DNA of 64,000 nt, from NCBI GenBank assembly GCA_963580285.1, contig OY757024.1:125178045-125242044 (forward strand), in the 5' to 3' direction. The notes beneath the pieces are model-generated. The model was not told where the DNA came from. It searched no databases and saw only the letters and a list, made by a program, of their open reading frames with translations. A program made the translations under genes and the position numbers. Numbering within the stretch: the stretch's first letter is position 1; each line of letters begins with the position of its first letter. Positions 22,016 through 33,345 of the stretch are shown one piece after another. This stretch comes from Lucinisca nassula (lineage: Eukaryota > Mollusca > Bivalvia > Lucinida > Lucinidae).

Positions 22016-22169
22016 CTTTGTGTAAAAGATAAGCTCTCTGAAGATGTAACGGCAGTAAATCTTGATATTGATACTGGACAGGAACTGTGTGTTTGTCAAT
22101 TTGTTGGCTTAAGATACTAGTCGGAAATTGTTCCTTGTTTCGGAGTGCTCGATAGATAGAAATATCTGA

Positions 22170-23500
22170 TTCCCGTCTGTCAGTACTTACTTTTGTTGAC
22201 CTTACCAAAGCATTTGATAAAGTCAGTCGTGAGGGCCTTTGGAAGATCATGGTGAAGTTTGGATGTCCAACCAAGTTCATAGTAATGATGAGACAGTTCC
22301 ACGATGGTATGCTTGCACAGTGAAATGATGGTGAGTTTCAGATCCATTCTCTGTGACAAACGGAGTCAAGCAAGGCTGCAAGGCTGTGTGTTAGCCTTAA
22401 CACTGTTCAGCATGATGTTTTCCACCATGCTTACAGATGCTTTGTAGGATGGTGACAATGGCATACCTATTAGGTATCGCTTTGATGGGAAGCTTTTCAA
22501 TCTCAGAAGATTGCAAACCAAATCCAAGGTGCAGACAAAGGTGCTAGATGAGTTCCTCTTTGCTGATGACATGGCAAAATGTGCTCCAACAGAAGAGAAG
22601 ATGCAAAAAGGTATGGAGCAAGTATCTGACTCATATGATAGCTATGATATCACAATTAGCATTAAAAAGACTGAGGTGGTCTATCAGCCAGCACCTGGTA
22701 AGCCTTACAAGGAGTCCGACATCACAGTGAAAGGTAAAAGATTACAAGTGGTAGACAAGTTCACCTACATTGAGAGCACACTGTCAAGAGCCGTGCACAT
22801 AAATGACGAAGTCAGTGCCAGGATTATCAAAGCTAGTGCAGCATTTGGCCGACTACGTCGTAGTGTCTGGGATCGAAGTGGAATCAGACGTGACACAAAA
22901 CTGAAAGTCTACAGAGCTGTGGTGCTGCCAACACTATTGTATGCATGTGAAACATGGCCAGTTTACAAACGGCACGCCAAAAGACTGAATCATTTCCATA
23001 CAAGCTGTCTTAGAAGACACTTAAAGATTAAATGGCAAGACAGGATTCCAGACACGGAAGTCCTGAAAAGGGCAGGGATGCAAAGTGTACATTCACTTCT
23101 GAAATTAGCACAGTTAAGATGGACAGGCCTGCTTACCAGAATGCCTGAGGAACGTTTACCAAAGAAAATTCTCTATGGAGAACTAGAAATAGGCAAACGC
23201 TCCAAAGGCGGTCAGAAGAAGCGACACAAGGACACCCTCAAAGCCTCCCTCAGGGACTTCAACATGGGGACAAATTGCACAGGACAGAGCAAAGTGGCGA
23301 AGTCTCATCAGAAGGGGTACCAGTAAATACGACGCAAAAATAATTCAGTGAAGCTGAGCAGAAACGCGCACAGCGCAAAGCCAGAGCTAAGGCATCACCG
23401 ACAGAGCTGTCTTCATCCAGCCTCTGTTGCTCTGTCTGCAGCGAACAGTTCAGGGCTACAATCGGTCTCATCAGCCATCTTAGAACAAACAAACAGTAAC
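22170..23500 (+). pseudogene. Non-LTR (LINE) reverse transcriptase, 5'-truncated and frameshifted
   Basis: The first part reads VDLTKAFDKVSREGLWKIM (RT motif A) before an in-frame stop near 22321 and several frame changes. An open segment at 22511-23326 includes FADDMA (catalytic Asp pair) and downstream conserved text such as KVYRAVVLPTLLYACETW and LAQLRWTGLL. A shifted frame near 23426-23490 gives CSVCSEQF...GLISHLRT, a zinc-finger-like C-terminal end seen in this group of LINEs. Sequence before motif A is missing, so the copy is 5'-truncated, as LINEs usually are. It was once an RT that copied its own RNA and is now dead. I do not assign the clade. Confidence 0.9.
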
Positions 23501-23870
23501 ATTCTCAAATATGATTAAGAACGGTCATTGTAGTGTTGACAGACGAGCTATTACTTACTTTGAACAATCTATCCATCCTTTTTTCATAACAAGACAAGAT
23601 TGTGTCATAGCAAAGGAAAATGCAATAAATCCGTCCCTTGTTCAGTTCATATAAAAAACAATTATTAAATTGGGTCCACACGGATTTGAAATTTATCAAG
23701 ACCGGTCGTCCTTTTCGACGTTTTTGTTGCCCTTTGATAGATAGAATAGCTTCATCGGGCAGTTTGGTATCTGGCGAAACTTGTGTTGAATTCAGAAGTG
23801 TTGAATTTAACAGTGTAACATGTGAAAGAGTTGAACGCTACAAAGATTGATTATGTGGGTACATCCTTAG
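23501..23870. other. No recognised features
   Basis: No ORF with family resemblance, and no repeat found. Confidence 0.45.
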
Positions 23871-23873
23871 CAA

Positions 23874-24197
<324 letters not shown>

Positions 24198-24317
24198 AAA
24201 TTACAAACTCGCATGCACAATCAGTGAAGTGACTTTGTACCTACTATTTTCCCTCCGTTTCAACACCAAGAACAACAAGTCCATTGATGATGTCTTTTCA
24301 ATCAGTGAAGCAACTGG

Positions 24318-24318
<1 letters not shown>

Positions 24319-24357
<39 letters not shown>
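24319..24357. repeat. (ATT)n microsatellite
   Basis: About 13 repeats of TTA/ATT. Confidence 0.92.
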
Positions 24358-24396
24358 GTTCGCTACTACAAACATAGGTTTGCTACTATTTATTAT

Positions 24397-24560
24397 TGCA
24401 AAAACACGAATATTTCAAATATATTCCATTTATTACTGTCGAAAAATGAACATTTACTTATTGCTGCTCAAAATATAGATTGTGGTGGTTCTAACGAGTG
24501 CACACAATATATATTTTACAGCAGGAAAAATGAGAGGCGGTACTAACGAGTACCCACAAT
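24397..24560 (+). mobile_element. Broken family A MITE
   Basis: A degraded left terminus (AAAAACACGAATA) is followed by AAAATATAGATTGTGG and two partial right-core segments (GGTTCTAACGAG, GGCGGTACTAACGAG). The centre is scrambled and the right arm is missing. Confidence 0.55.
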
Positions 24561-24884
24561 CTCATTACGATAACACATCCGTGCGTCAAAGTGCAATTTT
24601 GTATATCTAAAAAACGGACACTTTTCTCATGAAAATTTGTGATATTATCCTTATTTCTGCTCGTGTCTAGGAGCAGAAATAAAGAAAATAATGTATAACC
24701 CGTAAACCCATGTGTTCTCCATATAAAATGGTGTGTAAGGGGGTATTCATTACACGAACTTGTTAGGCCAAAAAAAAAAAAAAAAATAGGTGTGTTTCAG
24801 GTTTCAGCTTGAAAAAAATTAGGTGGGGAAGGTCGATTTAATTTTTTTTTTATCTTAATTTTTTATTTTGTTTATACACTGTAT

Positions 24885-25536
24885 AGGTAGCAGTACACAG
24901 TTTCCAGCCTGTGCACATGGGGAAATTTCTTCATAAGTAAGAGTAGGGATCAAATTCAGTGTCTAAATACTGTTTGGCAATTATGAAAGCAATATCTTGA
25001 ATTCAGTGTATTGTTTTTGTGTCATTGTGGAGAAATATGAATTAATTCATGGTCACATGACCTGGATATCAAGGGATGTAACTGAAAATACGAAACTACT
25101 GCTATACGAATTTATCGCTACACTTTCTGTTTAAAATAGCTGTCAGACTTCATTTGGATATTGCTAAAAAAGTAAACGGCTGGCAGGGGTCAATTTCTAG
25201 CCCCCTTTCATTTTTGATAGGTGTACAATAGAGCTGCATGCTGACAATTGTCCTTGCAAATGCAGTGTGCTGCCAGGGCTTCCTTGACAACAGCAGAAAA
25301 TGGTACAAAAAAGCAGCAGAAGTGGGTGGGGTAGGATTTGTTTACATAGCCACTACATTGGCTGTACAGTGTACAAGCTATAGAAACCAGCTTCAAATTA
25401 TTCTGTGGCAAGTCACAATGCAGTGATAACACAAAAGAGAAGGGTTCCAAAGTGTACTATTTGTTACGGCTCAAAAAACTTCGTCCGCTGCGTGTCCGAG
25501 TCTCGCCGACAGCTTGGAATAGTGGTTTGCTACCAT
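24885..25536 (+). repeat. 652-bp direct repeat, copy 1
   Basis: It begins AGGTAGCAGTACAC, ends TTTGCTACCAT and looks identical by eye to 26597-27248. The short frames inside it resemble no protein. Its ends GGTAGCA/TGCTACC are inverted. A reverse-complement relative of its last ~70 bp lies at about 25895-25980. Confidence 0.88.
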
Positions 25537-26342
25537 TAACCAATATGTCAAATTTCAAAGTGCCATTTAGGACAATCTTTTTTATCTACTCCTTTACCAG
25601 AATCAATATTTAGACAAAAACACCATTGTTTCTGATGAAATTGGGTCATAAAACTGAAATTTGTATGTAAGCCTACAGGTAGGGTCTGAGGCAAGGGAGA
25701 CAACTCCAAAATCAGAAGTTTAGTCTAGATGTTTGTTAATCATTTTGGTGCTGTCAAAGCTTATTCAATCTTAAATTAAAGGTGATTAAACCCATTTTGA
25801 CCAATATTTTGGGCATTTCGTGTACAAACGATAGATTTTAAATGATTAATTTTCTCTCATTTTCAGCTTGGAAAGCCGTAATACTGAAATAGTGTTGATT
25901 AGTCGCAAAGCACCGTATTCCATGCTGTCAGCGAGACTTTGATGCGCAGCGGACAAGATTTTTTGAGCCGTAACAAATAGTTACAGGTAACCAACTGTTG
26001 TTAACCTAGTTTAAACAGGAAATCCCAAACTAAGACACTGGCAAATAGTGCACGCCCACATCAGTCGTCGGCCTAAATTGGTGTGTATGATGAGGGCCCT
26101 CACTGTTTGCAAGAAAGAGTCATTTTTTTTATAATAAATTACTATAAACAACCCAACGCGTAAAATAATTGTGTCTTGTTTTTGTTTGGTTTTCTTTCAC
26201 CGGGGGGGGGGAGATTTACTGCCCTTTCGAGATTATTTCACTGATATCGAGCTGATTTTGCATCACAGGTGGCAAAACCGAAGTATCCGGAGAAAAACAC
26301 CCTGACCTCCAGTTGCAGAACTTGGTGTATCACATCGTGTGA

Positions 26343-26412
26343 CCCGAGGCAGGCCTTGACAGAACTAATGATTAAGAGTCAGCTCTCTATCCAATAGGCC
26401 ACAGAGGCCCGT
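26343..26412 (-). other. tRNA-like fragment, uncertain
   Basis: The reverse strand gives GTGGCCTATTGGATAGAG, similar to a tRNA box A, and an anticodon-arm-like segment. The expected GGTTCGA box B is not seen. It may be a decayed SINE head or chance. Confidence 0.25.
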
Positions 26413-26596
26413 AATTGTGTCTTGTATGCTGGGGTATCCACAGCTTCTCTCAGCTGAGATTGACTGCTAGCAGCTGTGTTGTGAGCTAATAATGACAATT
26501 ATTACTGTTTTTCTTTGATTCCACAATTAAACTTATCATAATAAGGTGGAATTACTACCAATTTGACACTTTTGAGAAAAGTCATATTTGTCTTAA

Positions 26597-27248
26597 AGGT
26601 AGCAGTACACAGTTTCCAGCCTGTGCACATGGGGAAATTTCTTCATAAGTAAGAGTAGGGATCAAATTCAGTGTCTAAATACTGTTTGGCAATTATGAAA
26701 GCAATATCTTGAATTCAGTGTATTGTTTTTGTGTCATTGTGGAGAAATATGAATTAATTCATGGTCACATGACCTGGATATCAAGGGATGTAACTGAAAA
26801 TACGAAACTACTGCTATACGAATTTATCGCTACACTTTCTGTTTAAAATAGCTGTCAGACTTCATTTGGATATTGCTAAAAAAGTAAACGGCTGGCAGGG
26901 GTCAATTTCTAGCCCCCTTTCATTTTTGATAGGTGTACAATAGAGCTGCATGCTGACAATTGTCCTTGCAAATGCAGTGTGCTGCCAGGGCTTCCTTGAC
27001 AACAGCAGAAAATGGTACAAAAAAGCAGCAGAAGTGGGTGGGGTAGGATTTGTTTACATAGCCACTACATTGGCTGTACAGTGTACAAGCTATAGAAACC
27101 AGCTTCAAATTATTCTGTGGCAAGTCACAATGCAGTGATAACACAAAAGAGAAGGGTTCCAAAGTGTACTATTTGTTACGGCTCAAAAAACTTCGTCCGC
27201 TGCGTGTCCGAGTCTCGCCGACAGCTTGGAATAGTGGTTTGCTACCAT
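26597..27248 (+). repeat. 652-bp direct repeat, copy 2
   Basis: It lies 1712 bp downstream of copy 1 with no difference I can find. Either a very recent duplication or ongoing homogenisation would explain this. Confidence 0.88.
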
Positions 27249-27498
27249 AGAGCATTTCTGCGGAAATAGTAGTAGTAAACACCGAAACGCTCGGAAACTG
27301 ACCGAATTAGAACAAATAAACCGCACGCAACCGCTCGCGTAGTTCCGAGTCGTTTCGCCCCGCGATTTTTTTTACGAGTCGTTTTGCCCCGCGATTTTTT
27401 TTTTTTTTTGGCAATAAAAAATTTAGGGTCGGGCCTAAAACTTAGGTAGGGTCGGGAAACCGGAAACGCACCTATTTTTTTTTGGCCTTAGCGTGATG

Positions 27499-27606
27499 TA
27501 TATTATGAGCAGAAATAAGAAAAAATTCACACTTTTCCATCTTAAAATGTTCGTTTTTTCGGCGGTAAAGTTTACAATGTATTTGTATAGGCGTCTTTTC
27601 GTAATG
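27499..27606 (-). mobile_element. Half of a family A MITE
   Basis: Only the AGCAGAAATAAG arm to the GTATAGGCGTCTTTTCGTAATG terminus remains. It directly abuts the end of the split family B copy. Confidence 0.7.
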
Positions 27607-27638
27607 CTTAGTTTGAAACAAAATGACTGGGAAATTGA

Positions 27639-27673
<35 letters not shown>

Positions 27674-27675
27674 AT

Positions 27676-27846
27676 GAGCCCCGTCAAGCGATTTTGGTAC
27701 TTATCGCCTATGCGAGCAGCGAACGTTCAGGCGAGCCTGCGCATCCGCGCAGTCTCGCCAGAACCTTCGCTGCTCGCTCATACAAGCAGTGAATCAGATC
27801 TTGACCAGACACAGCGTCCTGTTGCGTCTGGTCGGGGTCTACACTG
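27676..27846 (+). mobile_element. Fused halves of two hairpin elements
   Basis: The left half starts GAGCCCCGTCAAGCG and contains the GCCTGCGCATCCGCGCAG core of the element at 59469-59705. It then joins GACCAGACACAGCG...CGTCTGGTC and ends GGGTCTACACTGTTTGCC, the terminus of the short hairpins at 47346 and 32981. A (TAAA)n run precedes it. Confidence 0.6.
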
Positions 27847-28202
27847 TTTGCCAAGCCTAACCTATGATTCCAAGATAACCCTCCTACGCAACACTCTGAC
27901 CTCACTGCGAAAAGGCTATTCCGACAAATCAGTGATAGTCACGTGGACTTTAGCACTGACGTGCTTTTCTGCTTAGTAATTTTGGATTGACTGACAAACA
28001 ATCGACCCAAGAATAACCGTGTTATTTGTTCCACTATATACGAGGTCAGAATGTTGTGTAAATTTAAGAGAGTTATGAGTCTAGACTGGAATCATGAGTT
28101 GGGTTTGGCAAACAATGTAGACCCAGGTCAGAACCCGGTGTCTGATCACGGTATACACTGTTTGTATTAAGTATACGACTTTTAGGGTGTACCGAAACTG
28201 CC

Positions 28203-28482
28203 CATCACGTGAACACGTCCGTGAAATGAACACCCCCTTACACCCCAATTTATATAGAGAAAACTCGGGTTTACGGGGGTAATCATTAGTTGTTTTTTTT
28301 TTTACTCCAAGACATAGGTTGTGGGTACTCGTTAGAACCGCCTCAATGAGGCGGTTCTAACGGGCACCCACAACCTATGTTTGCAGTATGAATAAGAAAA
28401 ATATCATGGATTTTCATCAGAAAAGTAGCCATTTTGGAGATGTGAAAAATGCACTATGTAACACGGTGGTGTTTTCGTAATG
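28203..28482 (-). mobile_element. Hairpin MITE, family B
   Basis: It is full-length: CATCACGTGAACACGTCCGTG at the left, an intact core, and GTGGTGTTTTCGTAATG at the right. Confidence 0.87.
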
Positions 28483-28503
28483 CCAATGCCCCGTTCATGA
28501 CCA

Positions 28504-28840
28504 ATTTTCAAAACAGAAGTGAAGGTAACGATCAGGAATCGATACAATTAAGCCACTGCTCCGATCAGAGACACAAAAGGGAAAGAAACATGAAATAACC
28601 AGACCGAAATGGAAACACCAACAGCGGAAAGCGAGAAGGACGGCCACTTTGCTACAAAATGGCGAACTGGCTATCCAAAACAACAACAATAACAAAATAA
28701 ACATAAGTGATACACACACTCAAAGACAAACCATAACAAAAATAAACCGCGACAGAAGAACCACCTTGGAACGGTCACGAATTCCACTGGGGTGGGGTGG
28801 CTTATATCGATTTTACGTGGCCGCTATCCTCGTCCTTACT
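28504..28840 (+). repeat. Interspersed repeat family H
   Basis: It has the same landmark order as 18848-19159 (AGAAGTGAAGG, CACAAAAGGGAAAGAAAC, CAGCGGAAAGC, GGCTATCC, CACACACTCAAAGACAAACC, GGCCGC). A MITE splits it, and GCGATTTAGACAG continues at 29124. Confidence 0.72.
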
Positions 28841-29119
28841 CATTACGATAACACACTCGTGTGATATAGGGCATTTTTCAAACCTCAAAAAAGGTAATTT
28901 TTCTGATGAAAATTTGCGATATTTTTCTTGTTTATACTCCAAACATAGGTTTTGGGTGCTCGTTAGAGCCGCCTCATTGAGGCGGTTCTAACGAGTACCC
29001 ACAACCTATGTCTTGGAGCAGAAATAAGGAAAATAATGTTTACCCCCGTAAACCCCAGTTTTCTCTATATAAAGTGGGGTTTAGTGGGGTCTTCATTTCA
29101 CGGACTTGTTCACGTGATG
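28841..29119 (+). mobile_element. Hairpin MITE, family B, inside repeat H
   Basis: It is full-length. Comparison with the uninterrupted H copy at 54580-54605 shows that at most a base or two was duplicated at insertion. Confidence 0.87.
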
Positions 29120-29365
29120 TTCCGGTGCGATTTAGACAGTTCGCATGAAGGCCTCCTAACTCATCAGTGCAACATTTCCGAGAATACAGAAATCAAACAA
29201 CCACAGAGATAAAACAGCATAAATTCCATAGCAGATTTCAGTCATTCCCATGATGTCTCAAGGCCTGGAGCTACGAACTACCCTTAACTCGACCATATTT
29301 TCATGGTTCCAAACGTTTTCAAGGTGTCAATGATAAAATTGACGTTTTTGTTTATATAGCATACA

Positions 29366-29646
29366 TTTGTTTGAATCGGGGTTTAACGTCTCCGTCAGCA
29401 CTATTTAGTTCATTTTGGAGATGTTGCTTCCAGTTGTGTGGTACTTTTACCCGACATTGAGGTGAAATGCCCTGCCGTCCAATGAAACCAGAAGGCTTAT
29501 ATGCATTGGACGATCTGACTCACACCGCTTTGCAGGCTTAGTCATTCTAAGCTGTTTACCAGTACTCGTGTGTGGTCAGATTTAGCTCTGCGTGGAAGCA
29601 TCATGTAGCCCAATCTATTTTTGCAAGCCCCGATGGGCGGGGGCGA
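29366..29646 (-). mobile_element. SINE family 1
   Basis: The reverse strand has the head CGCCCATCGGGGCTTGC, then TTCCACGCAGAGCT, the body GGTTTCATTGGACGGCAGGG, GGAAGCAACATCTCC and the tail ACGTTAAACCCCGATTC. It is nearly full length and diverged. Confidence 0.78.
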
Positions 29647-29695
29647 GTTAGCATAAATGAAAACATTCATGCCAGCATATGACATACAAGCAAAG

Positions 29696-29834
29696 TGGTG
29701 CGAGTCGGACCGTCTATGCATATAAACCTTGTTGGTTTCATTGGGCGGATAAAAGTCTCACACAATTGGAAGCAACGTCCAAAATGATAGCGTTGACGGA
29801 GCCGTTAAACCTCAAACAAACAAACAAACAAACC
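29696..29834 (+). mobile_element. SINE family 1, 3' fragment
   Basis: GTGCGAGTCGGACCGTC, GGTTTCATTGGGCGG, AATTGGAAGCAACGTCC and GCCGTTAAACCTC plus CAAA repeats are present, inverted to the copy just upstream. Confidence 0.75.
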
Positions 29835-30044
29835 CCACAACTACGTGTGGTGGGATATGTCGGATAATTTTGCGGGAAAGTAACTATCCTTTTGGCTTTC
29901 CACTTGCAAAGTTTTCATTAAAGTGAAATTATTTTATGATTGTCTATGATGGGGTGTGTGTGGTAATTGTATTGTATCCTGATTATTGCCTTCGCTTCTA
30001 TTTTGATGGCCAGGATAAACGGAGTTATCACCGGCTCACCAAGT

Positions 30045-30330
30045 CTCCCTGCCTCTGTATCTCAGTCGGAAGGCGGGTGTGACTGGTAACAAAGAGTCGC
30101 GGGTTCGATTCCAGCCTAATCGGTGACATTATCTCGTAGAGATTGATCATGAAATCTTTCCTACTGTCATCCCCCTCCTTCCCCTCCGCTGATTCAGGAA
30201 GGATAGTTGTCAGCTTCTGGTGAAAGAAATCGCACTGTATAAATCTACATAGGAAAAGTAAGGTTAGGTAATTGACCGGCTCGGCATGACTTACATGGTG
30301 TTGGCTGGGTCCAAACGAAACAAGAGTACG
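30045..30330 (+). mobile_element. tRNA-derived SINE, family 2, diverged
   Basis: CTCAGTCGGAAGGCGGGTG and GCGGGTTCGATTCCAG are tRNA-like boxes. GAGATTGATCATGAAATC, GCTGATTCAGGAAGG, ATTGACCGGCTCG and TGTTGGCTGGGTCC follow as in the copy at 35114. Confidence 0.75.
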
Positions 30331-30399
30331 GGGGAAGGTTACGTTAAGGGGACTGGGAACACTTGTTAGATTTGTCCACAGCTGTTCAAAGGAAAACAC

Positions 30400-30560
30400 T
30401 TTCGGGACTTCCTGTTCGCTTTTCTATAAGCCCTGTCTCACTGAAAAAAGGGTCTACTCTTTCCTTTAAGAGTTGATCCCTATTGACATGGTGGACAAAA
30501 ATACTTTCGCAGGAGTTGTCTCCGCTGAAGGTGTATCCATTCCCCTTAATGTTCGCAGTA
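30400..30560 (-). repeat. Dispersed repeat F, inverted copy
   Basis: On the reverse strand it carries AATGGATACACCTTCAG, CAACTCCTGCGAAAGTA, ATCAACTCTTAAAG and CTTATAGAAAAGCGAACAGG, as at 20885-21095. Confidence 0.68.
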
Positions 30561-30936
30561 AGTTTTGTCATTCTCCGGCCTGTTGCCTTTCGTTATGTCT
30601 TCTTTGCATTTAAATTACTGTGAGATGCAGGACGTCATTCCATCAGCTATTGTCTTGAATATCTTTGCCAAAATTGAAACTGTCATACTAGGACTATAAC
30701 GAGATATGAAAAGAACAAACCTTGTCTCGTTTATAGACTATAAGATATTACTTCATTTTACGGTTTCCTGAACTTAATTCTTCCATAATTAAGTTTATTG
30801 ATGAAAACAAATTGATCTGTATATAAGCAGCAAACAGAATGGAGCAAGCTATAGATTCGGGGAGACAAGAATTTTTGTTAGCGTTAGTTTCATCAGCAAT
30901 AACTCGAGAGCAAATAATTAGCCGCACCACGAAAAC
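30561..30936. other. No recognised features
   Basis: AT-rich sequence. A 68-aa frame starting at 30839 runs into the family C palindrome and resembles nothing I know. Confidence 0.4.
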
Positions 30937-31159
30937 AGAGGATCTTACATGTTCATGTGTTATTGAATTTATTAAACAAGTTGAGGAAAATCATAAAATG
31001 AGAGGTTTCGCCGAGCATTTTATCTCTTTTCCTCAACACGTTTAATAAATGTAATAATACATGAACAGGATTCTGAATGTAAAATTCTATTTATCAAATG
31101 ACATGTTTTCACGATTTCTTTCTTTTTTACAAAAGTGTCAATACTCCGGCATTAGTAAG
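30937..31159 (-). mobile_element. Palindromic element, family C, truncated
   Basis: It starts AGAGGATCTTACATG, has the palindrome with single arms (TATTGAATTTATTAAAC...GTTTAATAAATGTAATA), then TGTCAATACTCCGGCATTAG, where the next SINE begins. The distal third is missing. Confidence 0.72.
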
Positions 31160-31450
31160 CCCCCGCCCATAGGGGCTTGAAGAAATATATGGGATGCATG
31201 ATGCTTCCACGCAGAGCTGAATCCGGCCCCCACACTAGTACTGGTAAACCGCTTAGAGGGTCTAAGCCTGTCCAGGAACCGCGGTGCGAGGCGGACCGTC
31301 CATGCTAATAAACCCTATTGGGTTCATTGGGCGACAGGGCTTGAGATGTCATTTCATCTTAGTGTCGGGTAAAATTCCCACAAAATTGGAAGCAACGTCT
31401 CCAAAATGACCTTTACAGTGTTGACGGGGACGTTAAACCTCAAATCAATC

Positions 31451-31488
<38 letters not shown>
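31160..31488 (+). mobile_element. SINE family 1, near full-length
   Basis: The head is CCCCCGCCCATAGGGGCTTG. GCTTCCACGCAGAGCTGAAT, AAACCGCTTAGAGGG and GGCGACAGGGCTTGAGATG follow. The tail GACGGGGACGTTAAACC is followed by a (CAAT)n run at about 31446-31488. No tRNA-type box B is evident in the head. Confidence 0.82.
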
Positions 31489-31490
<2 letters not shown>

Positions 31491-31546
31491 CGCGACGTTG
31501 TTAATTTTAAAAGTCGTACGTTATTGCATTTTCAGACGCGACAACA

Positions 31547-31616
31547 CATGATGAACACATCTATATAATGTTGTCTCCCTTTTACCCCAATTTATATAGA
31601 AAAGCTGGGCTTCATT
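31547..31616 (-). mobile_element. Family A/B MITE left-arm fragment
   Basis: ACACATCTATATAAT, CCCCAATTTATATAGAAAAG and CTGGGCTTC match the side-hairpin arm. The core and the other end are missing. Confidence 0.55.
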
Positions 31617-31708
31617 TTCTTTTATTATATTTATTTTTTATTGGTTTATTAATGATCTCTTTGTAAAAAACAAAACAAAAAAGAAAAACAACAAAAACTA
31701 CATATAAT

Positions 31709-31885
31709 ATGTTGTGCGAACCAGATTTTATGTTTTGCGAACAAGATATTATGTTGTCTGAACAGGAATTTATGCTGCGCAGCCAAGAAAATGAGTTGTG
31801 CAAACATGGCGTTATGTTGTCCGAACAAGATAATGTCACAATGTGTGAACAAGTTAATAAGTTGTGTGAAGAAGATACATGCAAT
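31709..31885 (+). repeat. Degenerate 21-bp tandem array
   Basis: The unit is about TTATGTTGTGCGAACAAGATA, seven to eight diverged copies. Because the unit is 21 bp, one frame stays open and repeats a seven-residue pattern like MLCEQDI. A weak CATGTCCCTTC terminus follows near 31940. Confidence 0.65.
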
Positions 31886-32001
31886 ATATTTGGATCAAGA
31901 TACTATATCCTGTAGACAACTTAAAATAAAACCAGCATGTCCCTTCTTATGTTTCGTATATTTCACATATAAAGTTGCGAAGTTTACATTAAAGTATTGA
32001 G

Positions 32002-32272
32002 CATGGAACTCGCCCGTACGACATAGTGTATTTTTCACATCTCCAAAATGGCTATTTCTGATGAAAATCCTTCATACTTTTCTTATAAATGCTCAAAACA
32101 GAGGATGTTGGTGCTCGTTAGAACCGCCTCATTGAGGCGGTTCTAACGAGTACCCACAACCCATGTCTTGGAGCAGAAATAAGAAAAATAATGCATACCC
32201 CGTAAACCCCAGTTTTCTCTATATAAAGTGGGGTTTAGGGGGTCTTCATTTCACGGACTTGTTCACGTGGTG
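32002..32272 (+). mobile_element. Hairpin MITE, family B
   Basis: The right end is CGGACTTGTTCACGTGGTG. The left end is mutated (CATGGAACTCGCCCG), and the core is intact. Confidence 0.82.
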
Positions 32273-32381
32273 TAGGCAAATAATGTATCCATGTAAACCC
32301 CACTATTCTCCTGATCACTGTCTGGGTAGGCTGATACATAAGTGCTGTGTCATTGCGGTGAAAAAAAAAAATACGGATTTG

Positions 32382-32724
32382 TACGGAACCTGGGAAGGGA
32401 CACGAGTTTCTTTTGTGTGTTTTTATAAGTTGTCCAAATAAGATAATATCTTGTTTGCCTAACATCCCAAGATATATGTTGTGCAAACAAGATAATATGT
32501 TGCGTGAACAAGACAATATCGTGTGAGGACAAGATATTAAGTTGTTTGTGCGCACAAGATTATATGTAGTCCACACAAGATAAATTACGTTGTCCGCACA
32601 AGAAATATCTTGTTCGCACAACATATTATCTTGTGCGCATAATATAATATCTTATACGAACAACTTAATATCTTGTTCGCACAACATATAAAACTAATTC
32701 ATGTCCCTTCCCGGGTTCCGTAGA
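32382..32724. mobile_element. Foldback element with 21-22-bp internal units
   Basis: The left ACGGAACCTGGGAAGGGACA is inverted at the right as TGTCCCTTCCCGGGTTCCGT. Between them, units of the form TTGTGCGAACAAGATAATAT run in one orientation, then switch to the reverse complement after about 32590, so the whole array can fold back. The same terminus occurs at 42895-42915. Confidence 0.68.
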
Positions 32725-32877
32725 TTTGTTATCATAATGAGGTGTTCATTTTTTACGCAGGATATATAATAATGTATACCATGGCATACCCCACATTTTT
32801 CCCTCAGTAAGAAAGTAATGACACAGCCATGTCAACTCGATGAACAAATATTTCAGTGCATTGTTGTTCTCATTTAA

Positions 32878-33076
32878 CCCTTCTCTTGCTGAATATTCAG
32901 TTTAGCAACACCCATTTCTGATTTTGAACCAATCAGATTACTTGATGTAATTTATTCCTACAAATTCATAAATTGAATGTCAAACAGTGTGGATCGTGAT
33001 CAGATGGCTTCTTCAGAAGCCATCTGATCTGGATCTACACTGTTTCCAAAGATATGGGTTGTCGTGAACAGCAAAA
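32878..33076. repeat. ~200-bp repeat carrying a short perfect hairpin (family K)
   Basis: It is shared with 49683-49882. The centre (32981-33046) is CAAACAGTGTGGATC...GATCTACACTGTTT, with CAGATGGCTTCTTC and its complement meeting at the axis. Confidence 0.72.
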
Positions 33077-33345
33077 TAGTTTAACTGAACGTGTTAATTA
33101 CTGGTCGCTGTCGGGTTTCCGATCCTAAGGCGAAACAGATTGTCATTCTACTTCTGCTTATATAGACTAAAACAATCGATGTCATTGTGACAGAACACTA
33201 TAAATAAAGCCAAGCTTAGAATTAGATTCATAAACACGTAAAAGAGTAAGAGAACGCGTAAATATTCTATCAAAAACTTACTTTATACCGTTAAAAGAGA
33301 GATTTACATGGACATGGATTTACATTTTTCTTAATTCTGCTCCAC

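Larger units (their letters stand above)
24766..27487. mobile_element. 2.7-kb inverted-ended element with TTA target duplication
   Basis: The left end GGCC-(A)n-TAGGTGTGTTTCAGGTTTC is inverted at the right as GAAACCGGAAACGCACCTA-(T)n-GGCC. TTA at 24763-24765 and 27488-27490 flanks it, and removing the element restores the MITE B right end. A 3-bp TTA/TAA duplication and G-rich ends are as in PIF/Harbinger elements. No transposase is visible, so this would be a non-autonomous member. The interior holds a 652-bp direct repeat. Confidence 0.75.
24563..27498 (+). mobile_element. Family B MITE split by a 2.7-kb insertion
   Basis: The left portion is 24563-24765, and the last bases GCGTGATG are 27491-27498. 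The core hairpin is cleanly missing: the arms TTATTTCTGCTC and GGAGCAGAAATAA now almost abut. Confidence 0.8.

Noticed and set aside
25208..27162. Two pairs of identical small frames (80 and 62 aa) at 25.2 and 26.9 kb
   Set aside because: They are identical only because the 652-bp DNA repeat is duplicated; both strands are open and neither frame resembles a protein.
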